This document shows, piece by piece, positions 1 to 8,760 of a stretch of DNA of 64,000 bases. A program made the translations under genes and the position numbers. This stretch comes from Dactylosporangium vinaceum (lineage in GTDB: Bacteria; Actinomycetota; Actinomycetes; Mycobacteriales; Micromonosporaceae): contig NZ_CP061913.1 of the NCBI RefSeq assembly GCF_019904175.1, forward strand, positions 5,580,001 to 5,644,000, written 5' to 3'. Each line of letters begins with the position of its first letter. The stretch's first letter is position 1. Below the pieces are notes generated by a model, which was not told the origin of the DNA, did not search any database, and saw only the letters and a program-made list of their open reading frames with translations.

Positions 1-48
1 CAGCCGCTCGTCCGCCACCTCCCGACCTTAGGCCCTGGGCGATCCGCC

Positions 49-1233
49 CTACGGCAGGGTGAGCAGCCGGGCCGGCGCGCCGGGCTGCCAGGCGTCGTCG
101 ATGACGGCCAGGGCGTCGGCCGCGGCGACCGCGCGCAGGCCGGCCGAGCCCGCGCCGGGCACGATCCGGGCCGGGCCGCCGTCGGCCACGGTGACCGGGA
201 CGATGTGCGTGCAGCCCGGGCGGCGCTGCAGCGCGTCGGTGACCGGGGCGGTGTGCGGGGGCGGCTCGGGGCGGCCGGCCAGGGCGGTGACGAGCGGTTC
301 GAGGAGCGTGAGCGCGGCGACGAGACCGGCACCGGGGTTGCCGGGCAGGCTGACGACCCAGCGGCCGTCGGGGAGGGCGGCCAGGCCCTGCGGATGGCCG
401 GGGCGGCAGGCGACACCGTCGACGAGCCAGACCGCTCCCAGCCGGTCGAGGACGGCGTGCAGGTGGTCGGCGGCGCCCGCCGAGGACGCGCCGGAGACCA
501 CGACGACGTCCGCCCCGGCCGTGCGCAGCGCCGTCCGCAGCGCGTCGCGGTCGTCGGGCACGAGCCGGGCCGCGGTCGGGGCACCGCCGCAGCGGGCGAC
601 GAGCGCGTCCACGAGCGGGGCGAACACGTCGCGGACCTGGCCCGGGCCGGGCGATCCGGTCAGCACCACCTCGTCGCCGGTGATCAGCAGCGCCACGCGC
701 GGGCGCGGCACGACAGGCGCCTCGGCCACGCCGAACTGCAGCGCCGCCGCGACGGCCACCGGCGTGACCGGGCGGCCGGTGGGCAGCAGCAGATCGCCCG
801 GGCGGCCGTGCTCACCCGCGCGGCGGATGTGCGGGCGCCCGGGCGTGCCGGTGACGAACCCGCCGTCGACGGCGCTGTCCTCGTAGGGCAGGACCGCGTC
901 GGTCCCGGCCGGCACGGTCGCGCCGGTCGCGATCTCGACGGCCCGGCCCGCCGCCAAGGCCGGCGCCGGTGCGCGCTCCCCGGCCAGGCGGCGGCCGGTC
1001 AGCCGCCACGGTCCGGGCCCGGCGACCGCGTAGCCGTCCATCGCGGCGGTGTCCGCGGCCGGGGCGGCGCGCTGTGCGATGAGCGGCGCCGCCAGGATCA
1101 GGCCCGCCGCCGCCAGGATCGGGACCGGCCGCGGCGCGAGCGGGTGCGCCGCGGCCCGGGCGGTCGCGTGGGCGGCGGCCCAGGCCAGGTCGGCGGCGCG
1201 CTGCGGTGGGCGCGCAGTGGTCGCGGCGGTCAT
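49..1233 (-). CDS. MoeA-like molybdopterin molybdenumtransferase
   Basis: 394 aa, close to the usual MoeA length. MoeA inserts molybdate into adenylylated molybdopterin in the cytoplasm. Visible family signatures are DTAAMDGYAV (about residues 61-70), GATVPAGTDAVLPYE, LITGDEV near residue 185 and SLPGNP near residue 295. The usual GGxSxGDxD loop reads SGASSAGAADHL and the usual KPG(K/M)P reads RPGHPQG, so it is a divergent member. No other Moa/Moe gene is in the window, so it may act on a specialised or second cofactor pool. An ATG start was taken; a GGGAGGTG stretch lies a little far upstream. The family assignment is firm, the exact activity is inferred. Confidence 0.82.
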   Translation of the reverse strand: MTAATTARPPQRAADLAWAAAHATARAAAHPLAPRPVPILAAAGLILAAPLIAQRAAPAADTAAMDGYAVAGPGPWRLTGRRLAGERAPAPALAAGRAVEIATGATVPAGTDAVLPYEDSAVDGGFVTGTPGRPHIRRAGEHGRPGDLLLPTGRPVTPVAVAAALQFGVAEAPVVPRPRVALLITGDEVVLTGSPGPGQVRDVFAPLVDALVARCGGAPTAARLVPDDRDALRTALRTAGADVVVVSGASSAGAADHLHAVLDRLGAVWLVDGVACRPGHPQGLAALPDGRWVVSLPGNPGAGLVAALTLLEPLVTALAGRPEPPPHTAPVTDALQRRPGCTHIVPVTVADGGPARIVPGAGSAGLRAVAAADALAVIDDAWQPGAPARLLTLP

Positions 1234-1408
1234 GGGGGTGATCCGACACCTCCCGGATATCGCGGCCGTGGCGCCCGTAGGTCGGCCCGGCTTCGGACTG
1301 CTCTCGGCGGCCCGATACCCGCTGTGAGGCGCGGGGGAACGTTTCCGGCGATGAGTTTCGCCCGGCCGGTCCGTATCCCCTCTGCAACCTCGCGATGGGA
1401 GACGGACA

Positions 1409-1999
1409 GTGATCGAACGGCACGTGCAGGCGGAGCGGACCGAGCTGGCGGAGCTGCTCAGTGGGCTCGATCAGGCGCAGTGGGAGGCGGACACGCTCTG
1501 TGACGGGTGGCGGGTGCGGGAGGTGGTGGCCCACATGACGCAGCCGTTCCGGATGTCCGGCGGGCGGGTCGTCTGGGAGTTGGTGAAGGCCGGTGGCCGA
1601 TTCAACCGCATGGCCGACCGGACCGCCCGGCGCGACGCCGCGCGGATGAGCGCCGCCGAGCTGACGGCGCTGCTGCGGGACAATGCGGCCCATCCTTGGA
1701 AACCCTTCGGCGGGGGTACCGCCGGCGCCCTGTCCCACGACGTCATCCACGGGCTCGACATCACCGCCGGTCTCGGGCTGCAGCGCCGGGTGCCGCTGGA
1801 GCGCCTGGCGATCGTGCTCGGCGGTGTGACGCCGCGCAGTGTGGCGTTCTTCGGCGTGGACCTGCGTGGGGTACAGCTGCAGGCGCTGGATCTGGACTGG
1901 TCCTATGGGGCCGGGCGGCCGGTGCGGGCGCCCGCCCAGGAGCTGCTGCTCGCGCTCTGCGGGCGGCGTCTGCCCCGGCCGCTCGACGGGCTCAATTGA
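1409..1999 (+). CDS. Mycothiol-dependent maleylpyruvate isomerase-like (DinB/MDMPI) protein
   Basis: 196 aa. The first 150 residues are the four-helix MDMPI/DinB fold: an acidic N-terminal helix with LSGLDQAQWEADTLCDGWRV, then VREVVAHM and SHDVIHGLDI, which supply the metal-ligand histidines of the family. Members are mycothiol-dependent metalloenzymes or thiol transferases of unknown substrate, which fits an actinobacterium. GTG start with GGGAG about 8 nt upstream. It overlaps the convergent gene behind it by 8 bp at the stop codons. The substrate cannot be read from the sequence. Confidence 0.8.
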   Translation: MIERHVQAERTELAELLSGLDQAQWEADTLCDGWRVREVVAHMTQPFRMSGGRVVWELVKAGGRFNRMADRTARRDAARMSAAELTALLRDNAAHPWKPFGGGTAGALSHDVIHGLDITAGLGLQRRVPLERLAIVLGGVTPRSVAFFGVDLRGVQLQALDLDWSYGAGRPVRAPAQELLLALCGRRLPRPLDGLN

Positions 2000-3215
2000 C
2001 CGACAGCCGCATCGCGGTGTAGTCGAACGTGACGCTGAAGCGCCTGAAGTACTCGTGGGTGAAGTTGGCGATCACGTCGAAGCCGAACATCGCCGACTGG
2101 CCGGGGCCCGGCAGCCCCGGCCAGAGCGCCGCGACCGCGTTGCCGCGCACGTTGCGGGCCACGGCGCGGCCGAGGGCGATGCGGTCGGGGCGGATCGGGT
2201 AGACGTCGGTGCCCTCGACCTGCTCCGGATGGGCGTAGTCGACGGGGATGCCGGCCCGCTCGGCGATCTCGGCCGTCGTGTCGAGGCCGTGGCCGACGCC
2301 GCCGGTGTCGAGGGTGACGACCCGCGGGCCGTAGTCGCGCAGGGTGCCGAGCGTGCACGGGAAGTGGTCGCCGGCGAGCCAGAGCGGGAGCGGGTTGGTG
2401 GTGTACGGGGCGGGCTCGTCCTTGCGGCGCAGCAGCAGCGCGCCGCCGGCATAGTCCAGTGTGGACAGCAGGTGGTACAGGACGGTGGTGCCGAGGACGC
2501 CGGCCGGAGGCGAGCCGTCGGGCAGCGCGGGCAGGTCCAGGTCCGCCCACTGCACGGGCAGGCTGCGCAGCTCGATGTCGCCGAGGCGGAGGGAGCCGAG
2601 GACACCGAGGTGCAGGGTGACGGGCCGGTTGCCGAGCACCCCCTGAGCCGTCGCGAGCACCCGCAGGCCGAGCCGCTCGGCCTCGACCGTGTGCAGCGTC
2701 AGGACCGCGTAGGTGTCGATGAGCATCGGGCGCGGCGGGCCGCCGTTGAGTGACGCCGCCACGTGCGGGAGCGGGTCGAGGCCCAGGAACGGCACGCGGG
2801 TGCGCCGGGTGCCGAGGACCTCCCAGGGGTTGGGGCCCAACTGGGCGTACACCTTCGACAACGGCCCTTCCGAGAGTGGTGCGGCCCTGTCGAAGCGGTC
2901 CTGGCGGACATAGGACTCGGCGAGGCGCTGCCGGGCGACGGGATCGCTGCCGGCCAGCGGGGTGAGCAGCCGTTCGACGTCGGCGAAGCGGTTGTGGAGC
3001 AGGGCGATGTACCCGCGCTGGCCGCGCGCGTGGGTGTCGCCCGGGTCGGCGCGCAGGCGGCGGGCGTAGCCGCGGTCGGCCTCGTCGAAGCGGCCCTGCC
3101 GGAAGAGCTGGTCGGGGTCGGTCGCGGCCGCGGCGGGCGCCGTCCACAGCGCGCCGGCCACCGCGGCGCCGCCCAGCAGGACGCCGCGGCGGTTGAGGTG
3201 TCGATGATCTGCCAT
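1992..3215 (-). CDS. Tat-exported TPR/retropepsin-like aspartyl protease family protein
   Basis: 407 aa. The ATG at 3215 was chosen because it puts a twin-arginine signal (NRRGVLLGGAAVAGAL) at residues 6-21, ending at AAAA. Residues about 30-130 look like TPR-type helical repeats (LFRQGRFDEADRGYARRL). The rest resembles two clan-AA retropepsin-like lobes: MLIDTYAVL near residue 165 and VVTLDTGGVG near residue 305. The second keeps the catalytic D-T-G; the first reads D-T-Y. It is probably an exported protease-like or ligand-binding protein. It is divergent from the MDR gene, whose promoter lies just upstream. Proteolytic activity is uncertain because of the altered first motif. Confidence 0.7.
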   Translation of the reverse strand: MADHRHLNRRGVLLGGAAVAGALWTAPAAAATDPDQLFRQGRFDEADRGYARRLRADPGDTHARGQRGYIALLHNRFADVERLLTPLAGSDPVARQRLAESYVRQDRFDRAAPLSEGPLSKVYAQLGPNPWEVLGTRRTRVPFLGLDPLPHVAASLNGGPPRPMLIDTYAVLTLHTVEAERLGLRVLATAQGVLGNRPVTLHLGVLGSLRLGDIELRSLPVQWADLDLPALPDGSPPAGVLGTTVLYHLLSTLDYAGGALLLRRKDEPAPYTTNPLPLWLAGDHFPCTLGTLRDYGPRVVTLDTGGVGHGLDTTAEIAERAGIPVDYAHPEQVEGTDVYPIRPDRIALGRAVARNVRGNAVAALWPGLPGPGQSAMFGFDVIANFTHEYFRRFSVTFDYTAMRLSVN

Positions 3216-3264
3216 GGCTCGATGAAAGCGGCGGCCCTGTATCCACAGCGTCACCATCACCGTC

Positions 3265-3270
3265 TAGAGT
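3265..3270 (+). promoter_or_regulatory. -10 box TAGAGT for a leaderless start
   Basis: TAGAGT lies 7 nt before the GTG at 3278, the spacing of a leaderless actinobacterial mRNA. No convincing -35 is visible. The same hexamer precedes the kinase gene near 39158 with identical spacing. Confidence 0.5.
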
Positions 3271-3277
3271 GGACCGC

Positions 3278-4201
3278 GTGCTGGGGGTCATCGCGACCGC
3301 GATCGGCGGTCCTGAGGTATTGCAGGTCACTGAGCTGCCCGACCCGGAGGCCGGGCCGGGGCAGGTGGTTGTCCGGGTCCGCGCGGTCTGCGTGCACCCC
3401 GCCGACGTGGCCTCGACCACCGGCGAGATTCCCCGCGGGCCGGTGCCGCTGCCGTTCAGCCCCGGCTGGGACATCGCCGGCGAGGTGGCGTCCGTGGGCC
3501 CCGGCGTCACGGAGCTCCAGGTCGGGGACCGGGTCGCGGGCATGATTCCGTGGTACCTCACCCGCGGTAACCCGGGTGGCTACGCTGAGTTCGTCGCGGC
3601 CGACACCGGCTGGCTGGTCCCGCTGCCCGACACGCTCGACTTCGCGGCCGCGGCCACCGTGCCGCTCAACGCCCAGACCGCCCACCAGGGCCTGGCCCTC
3701 ATCTCGACGGGCCTCTTCCCGGCCGGCAGCACCATCCTGGTCACCGGCGCGAGCGGCGGCGTCGGCGGGTTCGCCGCGCAGCTGGCCGTCCAGGGCGGCT
3801 ACCGGGTCCTGGCCCAGGCCGCCGACGGCGACGAGGCCTGGGTGCAGAGCCTCGGCGCGCACGAGGTCGTCTCCCGCTCCGCCGACCTGACGGCGCTCGG
3901 CCCGGTCGCCGCGGTGTTCGACGCGGTGCCCCTCGGCGAGCCCGCCGCCGCCGCCGTCCAGGACCGCGGCGTCGTCGTCGCGACCCGCCCGACCCCGGCG
4001 ATCGTCCCGGGCCGCGGCGTCCGCCAGGACCTCCAGCTCATCCGCCTCGACCACGACCTGCTGGCCGACCTGGTCCGCCAGGTGGCCGCCGGCTCCCTGC
4101 TGACCCGCGTCGCCGCCACCCTGCCCCTGGCCGAGGCGGCCGAGGCCCACCGCCGGGTGCTGGCCGGCGGCCTGCACGGCAAGCTCGTCCTGACGCCGTA
4201 G
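3278..4201 (+). CDS. Zinc-less MDR oxidoreductase (quinone reductase-like)
   Basis: 307 aa medium-chain dehydrogenase/reductase. The N-terminal GroES-like lobe has GWDIAGEVASVGPGVTELQVGDRVAG. The Rossmann motif is ILVTGASGGVGGFAAQLAV near residue 155. The structural and catalytic zinc cysteines are absent, as in the quinone oxidoreductase and enoyl reductase branches, so it probably uses NADPH to reduce a quinone or enone. GTG 3278 was preferred over GTG 3269 because of the -10 box 7 nt upstream. It stands alone; the substrate is unknown. Confidence 0.82.
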   Translation: MLGVIATAIGGPEVLQVTELPDPEAGPGQVVVRVRAVCVHPADVASTTGEIPRGPVPLPFSPGWDIAGEVASVGPGVTELQVGDRVAGMIPWYLTRGNPGGYAEFVAADTGWLVPLPDTLDFAAAATVPLNAQTAHQGLALISTGLFPAGSTILVTGASGGVGGFAAQLAVQGGYRVLAQAADGDEAWVQSLGAHEVVSRSADLTALGPVAAVFDAVPLGEPAAAAVQDRGVVVATRPTPAIVPGRGVRQDLQLIRLDHDLLADLVRQVAAGSLLTRVAATLPLAEAAEAHRRVLAGGLHGKLVLTP

Positions 4202-4481
4202 GCCCGCCCGCCCGCCCGGCCCGCCCGGCTTCCGCACGCCCGTCGCCGCCCCGGCCGGGCCGCGCGGCCGGGCGCTCCGTGTGCCGGTCGGGGTCTGGAC
4301 AGGCCCTGTGCGCCGTTCGACGTGCTCGTGAACCTGCACGGCCGCCGGCAGCGCGCGGTCGGGGGTGTGCTGCGGTGCGTCCACGCCGTCCTCGTCCGGC
4401 CGGCGGACGCGCACGCCGGCGTCGGGGCCGCCACCGTGCGTTGAGCCACGCCGTCGCCCGGGCCCGTGGCAGCATTGCCGG
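4202..4481. other. 280-bp GC-rich gap between MDR gene and Nudix gene
   Basis: Extremely C-rich. It contains an imperfect GC palindrome around 4250-4272 (CCGGCC ... GGCCGG) that could terminate the upstream gene. The rest reads open in several frames, but I recognise no protein and see no ribosome binding site. Confidence 0.35.
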
Positions 4482-5048
4482 ATGCGGAAGTCCGTGGCGC
4501 TCGTCCATGACCTGGTGTCCCGGCTCTCACCGCTCGACGAGCTCGGCGCCGCCCACCGCGCGGCGGCGCTGGCCTGGCTCGCGCGCACCGACGACGTGTT
4601 CCGCCGGGTCAAGCCGGCGACGCCGCCGCAGCACCTGGTGTCCTACGTGGTGCCGGTCGCCGCGGACGGTCGGGTCCTGCTCGCCGACCACGTCATTGCC
4701 GGGCTGTGGCTCCCGCCCGGTGGTCACGTCGAGGTCGATGAGGACCCCGCACTGACCGCGCGGCGGGAGATCCGGGAAGAGCTGGGCCTGGGCGGCGCCG
4801 GTCTGGCCCGGTCGCCGAGCCTGCTCACCGTCACGCCCACGCGCGGGCCCGACCGCCACACGGACGTCAGTCTCTGGTACCTCCTGGTCTGCACTGGCGA
4901 CGAGCCGCTGCACCCGGACCCCGGCGAGTTCCACGCCGTGCGCTGGTGGACCCGCGACGACCTGGCGGCGGCCGATCCGGGCCGCTTCGACCCGCACTTC
5001 TCGCGCTTCCTGGCCACCCTCGACCGGGACCTCGAAGCGGGCCGCTAG
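4482..5048 (+). CDS. Nudix hydrolase
   Basis: 188 aa. It has a perfect Nudix box: G, five residues, E, seven residues, then REIREELGL (about residues 83-105). Nudix enzymes cleave nucleoside-diphosphate-linked substrates with Mg2+ bound by the REXXEE glutamates. A roughly 60-residue N-terminal helical extension precedes the fold, as in several actinobacterial members. ATG 4482 is preferred over in-frame starts further upstream, whose translation is compositionally unlike the protein. The substrate cannot be predicted. Confidence 0.85.
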   Translation: MRKSVALVHDLVSRLSPLDELGAAHRAAALAWLARTDDVFRRVKPATPPQHLVSYVVPVAADGRVLLADHVIAGLWLPPGGHVEVDEDPALTARREIREELGLGGAGLARSPSLLTVTPTRGPDRHTDVSLWYLLVCTGDEPLHPDPGEFHAVRWWTRDDLAAADPGRFDPHFSRFLATLDRDLEAGR

Positions 5049-5051
5049 GAG

Positions 5052-5198
5052 CTACGTCCGGCGCCGCAGCCAGCCGAAGACGCCGGTGGCGACGAAGAGG
5101 ATCAGCGCGACGATGAACAACCAGAACAGACCCTTGATCACGACGCCGAGCACGGCGAGGACCAGCCAGATCACGAGCAGTGCGACGATGAGTCCCAT
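5052..5198 (-). CDS. 48-aa hydrophobic membrane peptide
   Basis: A short open frame encodes MGLIVALLVIWLVLAVLGVV near its start, a second hydrophobic stretch (GLFWLFIVALILFVATGVFG) and a basic tail WLRRRT. It therefore predicts two tightly spaced membrane segments with a positive C terminus. AGGGG lies just before the ATG. Tiny hydrophobic proteins of this form are common and conserved in actinobacteria and often stress-related, but no function is assigned. It ends 3 bp from the convergent Nudix stop codon. Confidence 0.72.
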   Translation of the reverse strand: MGLIVALLVIWLVLAVLGVVIKGLFWLFIVALILFVATGVFGWLRRRT

Positions 5199-5361
5199 GA
5201 CCCCTGCACTCCCCGCTACGCCGAGCGCCTAAACAAGCCGGCCCCGCATCCGCTCCCGGCGCGGCCGGTGCCGACGGGTCGAACCCGGATGGTGGGCACC
5301 GGCTCGACGGGCGGATCGCTCGATCGTGAGAAACCGGTTCGGCCTCGGCGGAGGCATCGGA

Positions 5362-5367
5362 CATGAT
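5362..5367 (+). promoter_or_regulatory. -10 box CATGAT for leaderless ABC subunit start
   Basis: CATGAT sits 6 nt before ATG 5374, supporting that start over the upstream GTG at 5326. The upstream region TTCGGC at 5338 is a weak -35 candidate. Confidence 0.4.
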
Positions 5368-5373
5368 GAACGA

Positions 5374-7035
5374 ATGTGGACACGGGGGCCTGGGCGGTTT
5401 CTTGGATGGCTGGCGTGGCGGCAGAAGTGGCGGGTCGCGCTCGGCGCGCTCTGGAGCTCGCTGTGGATGATCAGTCTGGCGGTCACTCCGTACCTGATCT
5501 CGCAGGCCGTCGACCGTGGCATCCGGCCGAGGCAGACCGGGCCGCTGCTGTTCTGGGCCGCCGCGATCCTCGTGGTGGGCCTGGCCAACGCGGCGCTCGG
5601 CATCCTGCGGCACCGGACGATGACCAAGATCCGGCTGGACGGTGCGCTGCGGACGGCGGACGCGGTCATGGCCCACGGGGTGGCGCTCGGGGCGGCGCTG
5701 CCGCGCGGGATCACCGCGGGTGAGGTCGTCACCATCGGCATCGGTGACGTGTGGCTCGTCGCGCGGGCGCTCACCGTGACCGGGCCGGGCGTCGGGGCGG
5801 TCGTGGCCTACGCGGTCGTGATGACGCTGCTCGCCGGCGTCTCCGGGATGATCGCGCTTGTCGTCGCGGGCGGGGTGGCGGTGCTGGCCCTGGTGCTCGG
5901 ACCGCTGCTGCAACGGCTCAACCGCGCCGGCGGCGAATACCGGGAGCAGCAGGGCCGGCTGGCCGCGCGGCTTGTCGACGTGCTCGGCGGCCTGCGGATC
6001 CTCAACGGCCTCGGTGGCAAGGACCTGCATCTGCGGCGGTACTCCCACCAGTCCGACGCCGTCCGCGCCGAGGGCTATCGCATGGGCGGGGCGCTCAGCT
6101 GGATCAGCGCCCTCGGCGACGGACTGCCGACCATCTTCGTGGCCGCCGTCACCTGGCTCGCGGCCCGCCTGGCCGTCCGCGGTGACCTCACGCCCGGCGA
6201 GCTCGTCGCCGTCTACGGATACGTGGCGATCCTCGTGGTCCCCACCTGGATGCTGATCTTCAGCGCCGGCGACGTCAGCCGGGGTGTGATCGCGGGCCGC
6301 CGGGTCATCGCCTTCCTGCGCCTGCCCGTCGAGGCTCCCGGGGACGGCCCGGCCCCGCCGGGCCCGGCGGTCCTGCGCGACCCGGAGTCCGGTGTCGTCG
6401 CCGAGCCCGGGCGGCTGACCATGCTGGCCTCGGCCCGCCCCGGCGACGCCATCGCGATCGTCGACCGGCTCGGCCGCTACACGCCGAGCGACGCCACCTG
6501 GGGGCCGTACCGGATCGGGGACGTCGCCAAGCCGCCCGTCCGCGCGCGCGTGCTCGTCGCCGAGCACGACGCCGACCTGTTCGCCGGGGCGCTGCGCGAT
6601 GTCGTCGCCGGCTGCACCGGAGCCGACGACGACGCGGTCCGCCGGGCCGTCCGGGCCGCGGTGGCCACCGACATCGCCGGGCTCGACCATCACATCGAGC
6701 GCGACGGCCGCAACCTCTCCGGCGGCCAGCGGCAGCGCCTGCGCCTGGCCCGGGCCCTGGCCGCGGACCCGGAGATGCTGCTGGCGACCGACCCGACGTC
6801 GGCCGTCGACGCGCACACCGAGGCGGCGATCGCCGAGCGGCTGGCCGCGGCCCGGGCCGGCCGGGGCACGCTGCTGTCGACCACCTCGCCGGTGCTGCTG
6901 GACCGGGCCGACGTCGTGCACTATCTGGTCGACGGCCGGGTCGCCGCCTCCGGGACGCACCGCGAACTGCTGGACCGCGAGCCGGGCTACCGCGACCTGG
7001 TCAGCCGGACGTTCGCCGACGCGCAGGACGCATGA
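5374..7035 (+). CDS. ABC exporter half-subunit with degenerate nucleotide-binding domain
   Basis: About 553 aa. The first 310 residues form the six-helix type I exporter membrane domain (for example LGALWSSLWMISLAVTPYLI). The nucleotide-binding domain keeps a canonical signature NLSGGQRQRLRLARALA near residue 455. It has no Walker A: at the expected place the sequence reads ARPGDAIAIVDRLGRY. Walker B reads MLLATDPTSAVD, with Thr and Asp in place of Asp and Glu. It can therefore donate LSGGQ to a partner but should not hydrolyse ATP at its own site. It overlaps the partner gene by ATGA and surely forms a heterodimer with it. The transported compound is unknown. Confidence 0.85.
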   Translation: MWTRGPGRFLGWLAWRQKWRVALGALWSSLWMISLAVTPYLISQAVDRGIRPRQTGPLLFWAAAILVVGLANAALGILRHRTMTKIRLDGALRTADAVMAHGVALGAALPRGITAGEVVTIGIGDVWLVARALTVTGPGVGAVVAYAVVMTLLAGVSGMIALVVAGGVAVLALVLGPLLQRLNRAGGEYREQQGRLAARLVDVLGGLRILNGLGGKDLHLRRYSHQSDAVRAEGYRMGGALSWISALGDGLPTIFVAAVTWLAARLAVRGDLTPGELVAVYGYVAILVVPTWMLIFSAGDVSRGVIAGRRVIAFLRLPVEAPGDGPAPPGPAVLRDPESGVVAEPGRLTMLASARPGDAIAIVDRLGRYTPSDATWGPYRIGDVAKPPVRARVLVAEHDADLFAGALRDVVAGCTGADDDAVRRAVRAAVATDIAGLDHHIERDGRNLSGGQRQRLRLARALAADPEMLLATDPTSAVDAHTEAAIAERLAAARAGRGTLLSTTSPVLLDRADVVHYLVDGRVAASGTHRELLDREPGYRDLVSRTFADAQDA

Positions 7036-8741
7036 GCACCTCCACGCTGCCGATCGCGGACACCCGTCAGGTCGTCCGGGCCGCCGCCCGGCTCGTCGCG
7101 GCCGACCGGCGGGCCGCGACCCTCGTGCTCCTGCTCAACGTGCTGGCCGCGCTGGCCGCCCTGGGCGCGCCGTATCTGCTGGGCCGGATCGTCGACGCGG
7201 TCACCGGCGCGCACGCCGAGGCCCGCATCGACCTGCTGGCCGGGGCGGTGCTCGGGTGCGCCCTGGCCCAGACGCTGCTCGCCCGGACGGCGCTGCTGCT
7301 CGGGTACCGCTTCGGCGAGCGCACCGCGGCCCGCATCCGCACCGGCTTCCTGAGCCGGGCCCTGGCCCTGCCGGCCGCGGTGATCGAGCGGGTCCCGGCC
7401 GGTGACCTGGCCGCCCGCGGCACGACCGACGTGGACGCCGTCGCCGGCACGCTGCGCGACATCATGCCCGGGGTGTTCGTGGCCGCGATGCAGGCGCTGT
7501 TCCTGGTCGGGGCGGTCCTCGTCGTCGACCCGCTGCTCGGCGTGGCCGGGCTGCTCGGGCTGTCGGGGATCGTGGTCACCGGGCGCTGGTACCTGCGCCG
7601 GGCCCGCACCGCATACCTGGAGGAGGGCGCGGCCAACTCCGAGCTCGCCGAGGAGCTGGCCGCGACGACGGCGGGTGCCCGTACCATCGAGGCGTTCGGT
7701 TTGCACAGTTCCCGCCTGGCCGTGGGCCGGGCCGCGATCGCCCGGACCAAGCGCAGCCGGCTGGCCACCCTGCGGCTGCGGTCGGTGTACTTCCCGGCCG
7801 CCGAGGCGTCGTACAACATCCCCGTCGTCCTGATCCTGCTCATCGGCGGCCTGCTCTACCAGCACGACCGGATCACGCTCGGCACGGTCGTCGCGGCCAC
7901 CCTGTATCTGCGCCAGCTCATCGGCCCGATGGACAGCATCCTCATCTGGCTGGAGCAGCTGCAGAGCAGCAGCGCCTCGTTCGCCCGGGTCGAGGGCCTG
8001 GCCGCCGTCCCGCCCGCGCCGGCCACCGCGACGACCGCCCCGGCGAGCGACCGCATCGAGGTGCGCGGCGTCCGGTACGCGTACGCCGGGGGCCCCGACG
8101 TCCTGCACGACGTCGACCTGACCGTCCAGCCCGGCGAGCGCCTGGCCATCGTGGGGCTCTCCGGCGCCGGCAAGTCCACCCTGGGCCGCCTGCTGGCCGG
8201 CGTGGACCGCCCGCACACGGGCACCGTCACCGTCGGCGGCGTCGCCGTGGCCGACCTGCCCCCGGACCTCCTGCGCCGGCAGGTCGTCCTGGTCACCCAG
8301 GAGCACCACGTCTTCCGCGAGACGGTCCGCGACAACCTCATCGTCCCGGCTCCCGACGACCGCCTGCGCGCCGCCCTGCACACCGTGGGCGCCGACTGGG
8401 CCCTGGACCTCGACACCGACCTGGGCGAGCACCCACCGACCGGCGCCCAGGCCCAGCAGCTGGCCCTGGCCCGCGTCCTGCTGGCCGACCCGCACACGGT
8501 CATCCTGGACGAGGCCACCGCACTGCTCGACCCGGGCGCCGCCCGGGCCGCCGAGCGCGCCCTGGCCGCCGTCCTGCACAACCGCACGGTCATCGCCATC
8601 GCGCACCGCCTGCAGACAGCCCACGACGCCGACCGCATAGCCGTCATGGACGGCGGTCGCATCACCGAGCTCGGCACCCACGACGACCTGATAGCCCGCG
8701 ACGGCCCCTACGCCAGACTCTGGCGCCAGTGGCACGGCTGA
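7032..8741 (+). CDS. ABC exporter half-subunit with intact Walker motifs
   Basis: 569 aa. An N-terminal six-helix exporter domain is followed by a nucleotide-binding domain. Walker A is GLSGAGKST (about residue 375), Walker B is TVILDEATALLD, and the H-loop is IAIAHRLQTAHDADRI. The ABC signature is degraded to PTGAQAQQLALARVLL instead of LSGGQ. With the upstream subunit, which has LSGGQ but no Walker A, exactly one composite ATP site is complete. The start ATG overlaps the upstream stop (ATGA), so the two are translated together. It is likely an export pump; the substrate is unknown. Confidence 0.88.
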   Translation: MSTSTLPIADTRQVVRAAARLVAADRRAATLVLLLNVLAALAALGAPYLLGRIVDAVTGAHAEARIDLLAGAVLGCALAQTLLARTALLLGYRFGERTAARIRTGFLSRALALPAAVIERVPAGDLAARGTTDVDAVAGTLRDIMPGVFVAAMQALFLVGAVLVVDPLLGVAGLLGLSGIVVTGRWYLRRARTAYLEEGAANSELAEELAATTAGARTIEAFGLHSSRLAVGRAAIARTKRSRLATLRLRSVYFPAAEASYNIPVVLILLIGGLLYQHDRITLGTVVAATLYLRQLIGPMDSILIWLEQLQSSSASFARVEGLAAVPPAPATATTAPASDRIEVRGVRYAYAGGPDVLHDVDLTVQPGERLAIVGLSGAGKSTLGRLLAGVDRPHTGTVTVGGVAVADLPPDLLRRQVVLVTQEHHVFRETVRDNLIVPAPDDRLRAALHTVGADWALDLDTDLGEHPPTGAQAQQLALARVLLADPHTVILDEATALLDPGAARAAERALAAVLHNRTVIAIAHRLQTAHDADRIAVMDGGRITELGTHDDLIARDGPYARLWRQWHG

Positions 8742-8760
8742 ACGCCGCACACCGCTGCGG

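Noticed and set aside
1903..3561. Long antisense frames over the protease-like and MDR genes (and similar ones across the window).
   Set aside because: Arg/Pro/Ala-rich translations without domains; shadows of real genes produced by GC-rich third positions.
5326..5373. Upstream GTG start for the first ABC exporter subunit.
   Set aside because: The -10 box lies downstream of this GTG, and the added 16 residues are not exporter-like.
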